A stretch of DNA of 64,000 nt from Methyloversatilis sp. (GCA_016791045.1 JAEUNO010000015.1:186001-250000); one strand, 5' to 3'. Positions 40,736 to 49,373 are shown, counted from the stretch's first letter. A program made the numbers and translations. Notes: a model not told the origin generated them from the letters alone.

Positions 40736-43228
40736 ATGATCCGGCAGTCCGCAATTCCGAACACGCGTGCCCCGCGCAGGGCAGGTTTCGCAGCACGGAT
40801 CGTGTGCGGGCTTGCATCGGCCGCACTGGCCGTGCCGGCGCTGCTGATCCTGTTCCACCTGGCCGAAGGCCGGCTGGCGATGTCATGCCTCATCTTCATC
40901 AGCATGGTGGTGGTGTATGTAAAACCGGTCACTGCATTCGTCATCGTGCCGACGCTCTGGCCGGTGCTCGACCGCGTGCCCTGGACGGGCCAGATGCATT
41001 TCACCGAAAGCGACGCCCTGCTTCTGTCAGCCTGCGCCGCGCTTTTCCTGCATCACGCCATCAAGGCGCCGCCCCGTCAACCCGGCGCAACGCTGAAGCC
41101 GTCGCCGATCGCCTGGCTGGTTCTGGCGCTGATCGGATCGAGCTACGTCGTATCCTCGCTGCCCGTGATCTGGCCGCTGCCGACGATCGACGCGGATTTC
41201 TGGTTCGGCTACGACACGCCGGCCAACACCCTGCGGTTGGCCAAGGCGCTTCCGCTCGCAGTCGTGTTCTGCATTGCGCTGCAGATGGAAGCGGCGGTGC
41301 GTGGGAGCAAGGTCACCGGGGCACTTGCATGGGGACTTGTCGGCGGCCTGCTCAGCGTATCGCTCGCCGCGCTGTGGGAACGTCTCGCCTATCCGGGATT
41401 CAGCAATTTTTCCGCCGATTACCGCACCACCGCCCTGTTCTGGGAGATGCATGTCGGAGGTGCTGCGCTGGACGGCTGGCTCATGCTGACCCTTCCCGTG
41501 CTGGTCGCCCTGCTGCATGAGGAGCGGCGTCCGCTGCAGGCGGGCGTGCTGATGGTCATTTCCGCACTGGCCGCCTATGCCTTGCTGACCACCTTCAGCC
41601 GCGCGGCCTATCTGGGCGCGGGCGTCGGTATACTGATCACCTTTCTGCTGTGCGCCCTGCGCCGGCGTCCCGCCCGTCAAGCCGATGCCGCACCGCACTC
41701 GAAGAAACTCTGGTGGCTGGTGGTGGCGCTCTGTCTGGTCTCTGCAGTCTGGGCGTTCGCGGGCGGCGGCGGATACCGGGGTCTGCTCGCGCAACTCGGG
41801 TTGATCATCGCGATCTGGTTCTGCGCACCGATCATGGCTCGTGTATCGCCGCTGCCTGCCGGGCTGGCGGTCGTCGCTGGCGCAGCAGGCGGCGTACTCG
41901 GCATCGCAGTCGCCGATCTCGTGCCCAAGGGTCCCTATCTGATCTACGGTGTGCTGTGGGTGATCGTGCTCGCACTGCGGCTGTCGCCGCGCCGGGTGCT
42001 GCCGCTGCTCGGCGGCCTCGTCGCGCTCGCCGTGATGGCCGCATGGGTCGGTTTTTCGTGGAGCGAAGGCAAATCCGGATACACGCCCGTCGTGGCGTCG
42101 CTGGCGGCGCTGGCCATGCTTGCGGTGTACCGGCTGTCGCCTCGACCGCCCTGGCACGCCGATCTGGGTGGCGCCATCAATCTGGGTGCGACGCTGATGC
42201 TGGCGGTCGGCATCGCGGTCGGCGCAGGCAGCTACTACGTCGGCGAACGCTTTTCGACGCTGGACCAGGATCTTGAACATCGCTTCGAACATTGGTCCAG
42301 CGGCGCCGCACTCGTCGGCAACGAGCGCGAACGATGGCTCGGCATCGGCGTCGGGCGCTTTCCCGGCGCCTACTTCTGGAACGTACCCAAAGGGCAGTAT
42401 CCGGGCACGCTGTCGATCATCGATCAGGACGACGAGCGCTTCCTGCGTATCGGCGGGGCCCGTCACATGCAGGGCTTCGGTGAATTGCTGAGGCTGAGCC
42501 AGCGCGTGCCCTCCGACATCCAGGGACCGGTGCTGATCCGGTTCAGCGCACGCGCCGAAGGCGCCGTGTCGGTGGGATTCGAAATCTGCTCGAAGTGGCT
42601 GCTCTATGAAGACGGTTGCACGCTGGCCAGCACGCAAGTCGGCGGCGGCTCCGAGTGGCGCACCTACGAAGCCGTGCTGCCCGCGAAGAAGCTCTGGCAG
42701 GGACCGTTCTACGCACCGGCGCTTGCGGTGTTTTCAATGTCCAGCGCGGGACGCGGCTCGCTCGATGTGCGCGACGTCAGCGTGTTCGACACGCTGAAGG
42801 GCGAACTGGTCGCAAACGGCCGCTTCGAAGATGGCGCGGCGCACTGGTTCTTTACCTCGGACAGGCATCACCTGCCCTGGCACGCCAAGAATCTTTATCT
42901 GCACATGTGGGTGGAACAGGGCTGGCTCGGTCTGGCGGCACTGGCACTTGGGTTCGGGCTGGCACTCATCCGCGCGGTCGTTCGACCGTCACGCAATCCG
43001 CTGCTGCTGTGCGGAATTGCCGGTGCATTGAGCGGCCTGATGGTCGTGGGTATCGCCGATTCGCTGCTCGACATGGCGCGCCTGAGCGTCATGCTTTTCG
43101 TGATGTTCTACCTGTCGCTGGCCCTGAAAAGGACCCCGATGCAGGCCCGGGCACTGCAGACGACAGGTCAGGCGGCCAGCTTGCCCTCGGCGAATGCGCA
43201 CAGCGAGCCGAAGGTTTCGAACACCTGA
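40736..43228 (+). CDS. O-antigen ligase/polymerase (Wzy_C)-like membrane protein with inserted beta-domain
   Basis: This 830-residue protein has 12 or more transmembrane helices. The Wzy_C elements are present but far apart: LGIGVGRFPGAYFW near residue 535 and HAKNLYLHMWVEQGWLGL near 715. Between them is a hydrophilic stretch of about 150 residues (about 560-705) that looks like a carbohydrate-binding beta-sandwich (GPVLIRFSARAEGAVSVGFE, GSLDVRDVSVFD). It should polymerise repeats or transfer the glycan in the periplasm. The start is uncertain: ATG 40736 has no ribosome-binding site and lies against the divergent beta-helix gene. Its end overlaps the ACP gene by 61 bases, tail to tail. Confidence 0.85.
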   Translation: MIRQSAIPNTRAPRRAGFAARIVCGLASAALAVPALLILFHLAEGRLAMSCLIFISMVVVYVKPVTAFVIVPTLWPVLDRVPWTGQMHFTESDALLLSACAALFLHHAIKAPPRQPGATLKPSPIAWLVLALIGSSYVVSSLPVIWPLPTIDADFWFGYDTPANTLRLAKALPLAVVFCIALQMEAAVRGSKVTGALAWGLVGGLLSVSLAALWERLAYPGFSNFSADYRTTALFWEMHVGGAALDGWLMLTLPVLVALLHEERRPLQAGVLMVISALAAYALLTTFSRAAYLGAGVGILITFLLCALRRRPARQADAAPHSKKLWWLVVALCLVSAVWAFAGGGGYRGLLAQLGLIIAIWFCAPIMARVSPLPAGLAVVAGAAGGVLGIAVADLVPKGPYLIYGVLWVIVLALRLSPRRVLPLLGGLVALAVMAAWVGFSWSEGKSGYTPVVASLAALAMLAVYRLSPRPPWHADLGGAINLGATLMLAVGIAVGAGSYYVGERFSTLDQDLEHRFEHWSSGAALVGNERERWLGIGVGRFPGAYFWNVPKGQYPGTLSIIDQDDERFLRIGGARHMQGFGELLRLSQRVPSDIQGPVLIRFSARAEGAVSVGFEICSKWLLYEDGCTLASTQVGGGSEWRTYEAVLPAKKLWQGPFYAPALAVFSMSSAGRGSLDVRDVSVFDTLKGELVANGRFEDGAAHWFFTSDRHHLPWHAKNLYLHMWVEQGWLGLAALALGFGLALIRAVVRPSRNPLLLCGIAGALSGLMVVGIADSLLDMARLSVMLFVMFYLSLALKRTPMQARALQTTGQAASLPSANAHSEPKVSNT

Positions 43229-43419
43229 CCATCGATTTCGTCATCGGCGACTTCGATGCCCAGCCTTTCCTCCAGTTCGGATATCACTGCCACGACAGCC
43301 ATCGAGTCAAGTTCCGGCACGGCACCGAGCAGCGGCGTTGCGGCGGAAAAAGTGGCTGAACGACCTTTGAGGCTCAATACCTCATCGAGGATCTGCGCGA
43401 TCTGCTGCTGAACTTCCAT
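43168..43419 (-). CDS. Acyl carrier protein of the exosortase-A-associated set
   Basis: This 83-residue carrier protein starts at 43419 with GGGAG six bases upstream. The phosphopantetheine Ser39 is in PELDSMAVVAVI, and the surrounding acidic helices (SELEERLGIEVADDEIDG) are typical of an acyl carrier protein. It is transcribed away from the AMP ligase gene, across a 279-base regulatory gap, and presumably carries the acyl or aminoacyl group that the ligase activates. It is not the fatty-acid AcpP, which has a DSLD motif and different context. Confidence 0.88.
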   Translation of the reverse strand: MEVQQQIAQILDEVLSLKGRSATFSAATPLLGAVPELDSMAVVAVISELEERLGIEVADDEIDGQVFETFGSLCAFAEGKLAA

Positions 43420-43593
43420 CCCGTTCTCCCTCAAGCTTGGGCACGGCAGGGGGCGTCGCAGCCATCGCCCTTCCCGCGTGCAATCGGACGCGGAGGATAA
43501 CACTAGGGTCTGTCCGCATTGGATTCGTGCGTCACGTTACCCCTCGGGTGGCCTCGCACACGCCGCCCCGAGCGACCCGGAAAGCGGCAAATA

Positions 43594-43608
43594 CGGCACG
43601 CCTCTTGC
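43594..43608 (+). promoter_or_regulatory. Sigma-54 (-24/-12) promoter for the ligase operon
   Basis: CGGCACG-CCTC-TTGC matches the sigma-54 consensus TGGCACG-N4-TTGC at 14 of 15 positions scored with free spacer, differing only at the first base, with invariant GG and GC at the correct 12-base spacing. It lies about 90 bases before the ligase ATG at 43699. PrsR, encoded at 34321-35670, is a sigma-54 activator and the likely regulator. Confidence 0.75.
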
Positions 43609-43698
43609 GTGATCCGCGCCGAGACGTGCAAAAGTCTCTGCATTCATCGGCGCGGATGGCTACCCTTTGCGACGTCGGAATTCAACCGGTTTTCACCC

Positions 43699-45276
43699 AT
43701 GCGGGACGCCTTTCTCCTCCACCAGCTGATTTCGCCCGGTCCAGCGCCTGCGCTGACCTACGGCAACCGGACCCTCGACTACACATCGTTGAAGCAGCAG
43801 TGCGACCAGTTCGCCGCCGGACTGCGCTCGATCGGCAGCGGGCGGGGCGAGCGGATCGGCATCTATCTCGAGAAGCGCTTTGAAACCGTGGTCGCCAGCT
43901 TCGGCGCGACCACCGCCGGCGCGGTCTTCGTGCCGATCAATCCGCTGCTGAAGGCGGACCAGGTCGGTCACATCATGCGCGACTGCAATGTGCGCGTGCT
44001 GATCACCTCCCCGGAGCGGCTGGACGGCCTGCGCGATACCCTGGCCGCCTGCCCCGACTGCGAGCATGTCGTGCTGACCGGCGCGCGCCCGGACACCGCG
44101 CTGCCGACGCAGGTCCTGCACGAATGGGCGGCCCTGCTCGACGCCACCGATGCCGTGCCGGGCAACGGTGCGATGTCGGACACCGATATCGCCGCCATCC
44201 TCTACACCTCCGGCAGCACCGGTCGCCCCAAGGGCGTGGTGCTGTCGCACCGGAACATGGTGGCCGGTGCGAAAAGTGTTGCCAGCTATCTGGGCAACCA
44301 CGGCGACGACACCCTGCTGGCCGCGCTCCCGCTGTCCTTCGATGCCGGCTTTTCGCAGCTCACCACGGCCTTCCATTCCGGTGCGCGCGTCGTGCTGCTC
44401 AATTACCTGATGCCGCGCGACGTGCTCAATGCCCTGGTGCGCGAAAAGGTGACCGGCCTGACTGCCGTGCCGCCGCTGTACATCCAGCTGACCCAGCTCG
44501 AATGGCCGACCGGGGTCGATGAACACCTGCGCTACTTCGCCAACACCGGCGGCCGCATGCCGCTCGACACGCTGAACGCGCTGCGCGCTCGCGTCCCGAA
44601 GGCGAAACCCTTCCTGATGTATGGTCTGACCGAAGCCTTCCGCGCCACCTATCTGCCGCCCGATCAGGTCGATCGCCGCCCGGATTCGATCGGCAAGGCG
44701 ATTCCCAACAACGAGGTGCTGGTGCTGCGCGAAGACGGCAGCCCGTGCAACGCCGACGAGCCGGGCGAACTGGTGCAGCGCGGGCCGCTGGTCGCCCAGG
44801 GTTACTGGAACGATCCCGAAAAGACGGCGGAGCGGTTCCGGCCGCTGCCTGCCGCGGCCGGCGTGCGCCCCGACGGACTGGTGATGCCGGAGATCGCCGT
44901 GTTTTCCGGCGACACGGTCCGCCGCGACGCCGAGGGCTATCTGTATTTCATCGGCCGCCGCGACGAAATGATCAAGACCTCGGGCTACCGCGTGAGCCCG
45001 ACCGAAATCGAGGAAGCGCTGTACGCGACCGGTCTGGTCGGCGAGTGCGCCGCGTTCGGCGTCGACCACGCCACGCTGGGCCAGGCCATCGTCGTCATCG
45101 CGACCGGCCGCAACGGCGCGCCGCTCGACGACGCCGCACTGCTCGCCGAATGCCGGCGCACACTGCCCGCCTATCAGCTGCCGGCGCGCATCGTCGCCGA
45201 ACACGGCCCGCTGCCGCGCAACCCGAATGGCAAGATAGATCGCAAGACGCTGGCCGCCGGCTTCGCCGGACTGTGA
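43699..45276 (+). CDS. Acyl-CoA ligase (AMP-forming), exosortase A system-associated
   Basis: This is a 525-residue adenylating enzyme. The start at 43699 (MRDAFLLHQLI) fits the family; 60 further upstream codons contain no conserved sequence and would overlie the promoter. It has the ATP-binding motif LYTSGSTGRPKGVVLSH, the MYGLTEAF motif, and the C-terminal hinge and catalytic Lys in GRRDEMIKTSGYRVSPTEIE and NPNGKIDRKTL. It activates a carboxylic acid as acyl-AMP and probably loads it on the divergent ACP. The native substrate is unknown. First gene of a long plus-strand operon. Confidence 0.92.
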   Translation: MRDAFLLHQLISPGPAPALTYGNRTLDYTSLKQQCDQFAAGLRSIGSGRGERIGIYLEKRFETVVASFGATTAGAVFVPINPLLKADQVGHIMRDCNVRVLITSPERLDGLRDTLAACPDCEHVVLTGARPDTALPTQVLHEWAALLDATDAVPGNGAMSDTDIAAILYTSGSTGRPKGVVLSHRNMVAGAKSVASYLGNHGDDTLLAALPLSFDAGFSQLTTAFHSGARVVLLNYLMPRDVLNALVREKVTGLTAVPPLYIQLTQLEWPTGVDEHLRYFANTGGRMPLDTLNALRARVPKAKPFLMYGLTEAFRATYLPPDQVDRRPDSIGKAIPNNEVLVLREDGSPCNADEPGELVQRGPLVAQGYWNDPEKTAERFRPLPAAAGVRPDGLVMPEIAVFSGDTVRRDAEGYLYFIGRRDEMIKTSGYRVSPTEIEEALYATGLVGECAAFGVDHATLGQAIVVIATGRNGAPLDDAALLAECRRTLPAYQLPARIVAEHGPLPRNPNGKIDRKTLAAGFAGL

Positions 45277-45304
45277 GCCGGCCGTCCTTCACCACGGAAT
45301 ATCC

Positions 45305-46549
45305 ATGACCGAAAGCCCCCGCAAGCTGCCCGAGCACGCCCCGCTGAGCCTTTTCTCCAGTGCATATGGCGAGCTGCAGATCAATGGCATCCCGCTCAGC
45401 CGCGTCGTCGCGCGCGCCGGCCAGACGCCGCTCTACGCGTACGACCGCAGCGCACTCGATGCGCGCATCGGCGAACTGCGCGCCGCGCTGCCGCGCGCGG
45501 TGAAGCTGCACTACGCGATGAAGGCCAACCCGATGCCGGCACTGGTCGCCTACATGGCGGCGCGGGTCGACGGACTCGACGTCGCGTCCGGCCGCGAACT
45601 GAAGGTGGCGCTCGACGCCGGCGCGGATCCGCACGAAATGAGTTTCGCCGGCCCGGGCAAGAGCGAAGCCGAACTGATACAGGCGATCGCGGCCGGCGTG
45701 CTGCTGAATGTGGAGTCCTTCCGCGAAGCGCGCCTGCTGGCCGACCTGTCCGCCCGCCATGGCTGGCCGGCGCGGGTGGCGGTTCGCATCAACCCGGATT
45801 TCGAACTGAAGTCGTCCGGCATGAAGATGGGCGGTGGTCCGAAGCAGTTCGGCGTCGATGCCGAACAGGTGCCGGAACTGCTGCGCGAGATCGGCCGCCT
45901 GGGTCTCGCCTTCGAAGGTTTCCACCTGTACGCCGGTTCGCAGAATCTGAAGGCGGAGTCGATCTGCGAAGCGCAGCTCAAGAGTTACGATCTGGCGCTG
46001 CGGCTTGCAGCCGACGCGCCGGCGCCGGTGCGCACGCTCAATCTGGGCGGCGGCTTCGGCATTCCGTACTTCCCGGGCGAGCTGCCGCTCGATCTGGCAC
46101 CGGTCGGCGACAACCTCTCGCATCTGGTCGAGCGCGCCGCGCGCGAGCTGCCGCAAGCGGGGCTGGTGGTCGAACTCGGCCGCTACCTGGTCGGCGAAGC
46201 CGGTATATATATATGCAGGGTGGTCGACCGCAAGGTGTCGCGCGGTCACACCTATCTCGTGGTCGACGGCGGCCTGCACCATCATCTCGCCGCGTCCGGC
46301 AATTTCGGTCAGGTGATCCGCAAGAATTACCCGGTCGCGATCGGCAACCGCATGAACGCGCCGGCCGGCGAGCCGGTATCGGTCGTCGGCCCGCTGTGCA
46401 CACCGCTCGACCTGCTGGCCGACCGCATGTCGCTGCCGGACGCGCAACCGGGCGATCTGGTCGTCGTGTTCCAGTCGGGCGCCTATGGCTTCACCGCCAG
46501 CCCCCAAGGCTTTCTGAGCCATCCGGAACCGGTGGAGCTGCTGGTATGA
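45305..46549 (+). CDS. PLP-dependent fold-III decarboxylase, exosortase A system-associated
   Basis: This 414-residue enzyme resembles diaminopimelate/ornithine decarboxylases. PLP binds Lys73 (HYAMKANP); LNLGGGFGIPY forms the phosphate loop. The His of the family motif HIGSQ, which stacks on PLP, is replaced by Tyr209 (FHLYAGSQ). The specificity motif C-E-S is C365-T-P. These suggest a substrate other than free diaminopimelate. It follows the ligase by 28 bases. The butirosin enzyme BtrK, which decarboxylates an amino acid bound to a carrier protein, belongs to the same superfamily and offers a model. Confidence 0.92.
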   Translation: MTESPRKLPEHAPLSLFSSAYGELQINGIPLSRVVARAGQTPLYAYDRSALDARIGELRAALPRAVKLHYAMKANPMPALVAYMAARVDGLDVASGRELKVALDAGADPHEMSFAGPGKSEAELIQAIAAGVLLNVESFREARLLADLSARHGWPARVAVRINPDFELKSSGMKMGGGPKQFGVDAEQVPELLREIGRLGLAFEGFHLYAGSQNLKAESICEAQLKSYDLALRLAADAPAPVRTLNLGGGFGIPYFPGELPLDLAPVGDNLSHLVERAARELPQAGLVVELGRYLVGEAGIYICRVVDRKVSRGHTYLVVDGGLHHHLAASGNFGQVIRKNYPVAIGNRMNAPAGEPVSVVGPLCTPLDLLADRMSLPDAQPGDLVVVFQSGAYGFTASPQGFLSHPEPVELLV

Positions 46550-46589
46550 CACCCCCTGCCGGCCCGCCTCGCCGCAACCGGTGCGCGCG

Positions 46590-47564
46590 ATGTCCCTGAC
46601 CCTGGCGCATCCGGACGCCGCGACCGTCAGCCACAACTTTGCCGTGGCCAAGGTGCTGTGCATCCTCACGGTGGCAGCCGGGCACTATTTCGAAGGCAGC
46701 CTGTTGTGGATCCCTGCCACGGTTGCGCTGTTCGTGTTCGGCTTTTCGTCCGGCTACTTCACGGCGCAGCGCTACCGCAGCCGCTTTTCGGTTGCGGCCT
46801 TCTGGCGCGCGAAGATTCTTCGTCTGGTGCCGGCCATCCTGCTGATCGATGCGGTATTGCTCGCCCTGTTCCTGTTTCAGGACCGGGCGGGCATCTGGAC
46901 CGTCGAAAGCCTGATCGCCGCGCTGGGCCTGTCCGGCTGGCTCAACTGGCTCGGGCTGCCAAACCCCGGGCCCTACGGCGCCGGTCTGTGGTTCTTCACG
47001 CTGCTGCTGATGTTCTACCTGGCCTACCCGGTGCTGCGCATGCTGACGCAGAGCGACCGTGGGGCGCTTGCCGTCGCGCTGGTCGGCCTCGCCGCGACGA
47101 CGGCCCTGCACTACACCGTCGATGTCGGCCACATGCTGTGGCCGACCGTGTTTGCGTTTCTGCTCGGCAGCGTCGCCGGCGGCCGGAGGTGGCCCGGCGC
47201 GGGTTTGCTGCATCTTGCGGCATGCCTGGGCGCAGCGCTCGCGCTGGGCGCGCTGAACGCGATGGCGGGGATCAACAGCTTCAATTACCCGCTCATCCTG
47301 CTGATGTCGGTCAGCGTCTGCGGGGTGTTGCTGACGCTGCCGCTTCCGCGCACGCTGTGCGCCCCGGCTCTGTGGTTCGACGCCTGTGTGCTCGAAATCT
47401 ACTTTCTTCACAGTTACCTGTTCGTCAGGCCCGACGGGCTGCCGCCCGCTGCCGGATTCCTGATGTCCATGGCGATCGTGCTGCTGGTGTCGCTGTCGGT
47501 TGCGCGGCTGCGCGCGCGGCTGACCCATGGATCGACCGGCCATCACCGGCAGCAGGCCGCCTGA
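46590..47564 (+). CDS. Acyltransferase-3-like multi-pass membrane protein
   Basis: This 324-residue membrane protein has about nine or ten hydrophobic segments. The start ATG at 46590 is preferred over a GTG nine bases earlier. The N-terminal stretch NFAVAKVLCILTVAAGHYFE, with a His at the end of the first helix, and FWRAKILRLVPAILLIDAVL with its RxxR pattern resemble the O-acyltransferase 3 family. It probably O-acetylates or otherwise acylates the lipid-linked repeat unit. The donor and acceptor are unknown. It is part of the ligase operon. Confidence 0.75.
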   Translation: MSLTLAHPDAATVSHNFAVAKVLCILTVAAGHYFEGSLLWIPATVALFVFGFSSGYFTAQRYRSRFSVAAFWRAKILRLVPAILLIDAVLLALFLFQDRAGIWTVESLIAALGLSGWLNWLGLPNPGPYGAGLWFFTLLLMFYLAYPVLRMLTQSDRGALAVALVGLAATTALHYTVDVGHMLWPTVFAFLLGSVAGGRRWPGAGLLHLAACLGAALALGALNAMAGINSFNYPLILLMSVSVCGVLLTLPLPRTLCAPALWFDACVLEIYFLHSYLFVRPDGLPPAAGFLMSMAIVLLVSLSVARLRARLTHGSTGHHRQQAA

Positions 47565-47601
47565 ATGTTTCACCGAACCCGATGTTTCAGAGACCCGCTC
47601 A

Positions 47602-49332
47602 ATGATTGAATTCGTGCAGCACGCAGTACCGACGCAGGCCGATCTGGAAAACCTCGCGCAGGCACTGCAGTCGGACCGCTCCGATGTCGCCGTATCGTCC
47701 GCAGCGTTCAGCCTCAAGCTGTCGGCACCTTTCCGGGCTTCGCTGTCCGGCAGCCACCTGCTGATCGAGGTCGGCGACGCCGCGGCGGACGCGTTGCGCG
47801 AACGCGCGCTGCGCGTCGACATCGATCTTGGCGCCCAGAGCGTGCGCGCGTGGACCGACCGCTACGCCACCTATCCGCTGTGCTATCGCGCAGACGGCGC
47901 GTCGTCGATCGCGATTGCCAGCCGCGCCGATGCGCTGGCCGCAACGCCGGCGCTGCGCTCGCAGACGCTGTACGACTATCTGTACTTCCACATGATCCCG
48001 GCGCCGGAAACGGTGTTTCCCGACGTGTTGCGCCTGCCACCGGGCAGCCGTCTGACGCTTTCCGCAGGCCAGGCGCCGACGGTGGAACGCTGGTGGAACC
48101 CGCGTTTCAGCCCGGCCCGCAGCGGCGACTTCGAAACGCTGAAGAAGGATTTTCTCGCCATCGTGCGGCGCGGTGTCGCACGCGAAGCCACCGGCCATTA
48201 CGCGGCCTTCCTGTCCGGCGGCACCGACAGCTCCACCGTGGTCGGCATGCTGTGCCGCGAGCACGGTCCGGTGCGCGCCTACTCGATGGGCTTCGAAGCC
48301 GAAGGCTATGACGAGATGGAATACGCCCGTCTCGCAGCCAGGCACTTCGGCGCCAGCCATCACGAACACTACGTGACGCCGGACGAACTGGTGGCGGCAA
48401 TCCCGAAAGTGGCGGCGCACTACGACCAGCCGTTCGGCAATTCGAGCGCCCTGCCCGCCTACATCCTGTCGCAGATCGCACGCGACGAAGGCTACGACAA
48501 GCTGCTCGCCGGCGACGGCGGCGACGAACTGTTCGGCGGCAATTCGCGCTACGCCAAGAACCGCGTGTTCGGCTTCTACGACAACGTGCCCGGCGTGCTG
48601 CGCGCCGTGCTCGAGCCGCTGCTGGCCAGCCCGCTCGGCAAGCTGCCGCTGGCCCGCAAGGGTGCGAGCTATGTCGAGCAGGCGCGCGTACCGATGCCGG
48701 CACGCAACGAGATGTACAACATGCTGCTGCGCCTGGGCCCGGAAAACATCTTCACCGCCGACTTCCTGGCGCAGATCGACCGCCGCGCACCGCTCGCGCT
48801 CCAGCAGTCGGTGTGGGACAGCGTGGATGCCGACGACGACCTGAACCGCGAACTGGGCTTCGACTGGCGCTTCACGCTGGCCGACAACGATCTGCCCAAG
48901 GTGATCGGCACCACGTCGCTGGCCGGGCTCGACGTCGGCTTCCCGCTGCTGTCCGACGAACTGCTGGATTTCTCGCTCGGCCTGCCGCTGGACTACAAAT
49001 TGAAGGGTTTCGATCTGCGCTGGTTCTTCAAGGAAGCGCTGCGGGGTTTCCTGCCCGATGAAATCATCACGAAGAAGAAGCACGGCTTCGGTTTGCCGTT
49101 CGGGCACTGGGCACTCAGGCACGACGGCCTGAATGCGCTGTCGCGTGCGTCGGTGCAGGGTACGGTCGACCGCGGCATCGTTCGGCCGCAGTTCGCCGAC
49201 GCGCTGTTCGCCGAACACCTGCCCGCCTATCCCGGCTTCTACGGTGAAATGGTGTGGATACTGATGATGATGGACCAGTGGATGCAGCGTCATGCCCTGC
49301 CGGCGACCCCACCGTCCGGGGACAGGACATGA
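47602..49332 (+). CDS. Asparagine synthetase-like amidotransferase lacking the glutaminase Cys
   Basis: This 576-residue enzyme has a complete synthetase domain with PP-loop SGGTDSS (residues 205-211) and GDGGDELFGG, which adenylates a carboxylate and couples it to an amine. The N-terminal glutaminase-like domain is short and starts MIEFVQHAV, without the catalytic Cys2, although the DRYATYPLCYR segment recalls the family. It therefore cannot use glutamine by the normal route. In Pseudomonas, WbpS of this family amidates GalNAcA, and this locus makes UDP-GalNAcA. Amidation, or coupling of an amine made by the decarboxylase, is plausible. Start at 47602. Confidence 0.9.
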   Translation: MIEFVQHAVPTQADLENLAQALQSDRSDVAVSSAAFSLKLSAPFRASLSGSHLLIEVGDAAADALRERALRVDIDLGAQSVRAWTDRYATYPLCYRADGASSIAIASRADALAATPALRSQTLYDYLYFHMIPAPETVFPDVLRLPPGSRLTLSAGQAPTVERWWNPRFSPARSGDFETLKKDFLAIVRRGVAREATGHYAAFLSGGTDSSTVVGMLCREHGPVRAYSMGFEAEGYDEMEYARLAARHFGASHHEHYVTPDELVAAIPKVAAHYDQPFGNSSALPAYILSQIARDEGYDKLLAGDGGDELFGGNSRYAKNRVFGFYDNVPGVLRAVLEPLLASPLGKLPLARKGASYVEQARVPMPARNEMYNMLLRLGPENIFTADFLAQIDRRAPLALQQSVWDSVDADDDLNRELGFDWRFTLADNDLPKVIGTTSLAGLDVGFPLLSDELLDFSLGLPLDYKLKGFDLRWFFKEALRGFLPDEIITKKKHGFGLPFGHWALRHDGLNALSRASVQGTVDRGIVRPQFADALFAEHLPAYPGFYGEMVWILMMMDQWMQRHALPATPPSGDRT

Positions 49333-49373
49333 CGGTCCGTCATCAGCCCGTCACGCATCCGGAGGAAAGAACG

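Noticed and set aside
46203-46214. TATATATATATG repeat inside the decarboxylase gene
   Set aside because: It encodes a conserved Gly-Ile-Tyr-Ile-Cys stretch in frame; too short and stable-looking to be a phase-variation tract.
41027-49293. Several antisense frames above 500 codons (for example under the Wzy-like, ligase, decarboxylase and synthetase genes)
   Set aside because: Same cause; each lies wholly under a gene with clear motifs, and none has a plausible ribosome-binding site or family resemblance.
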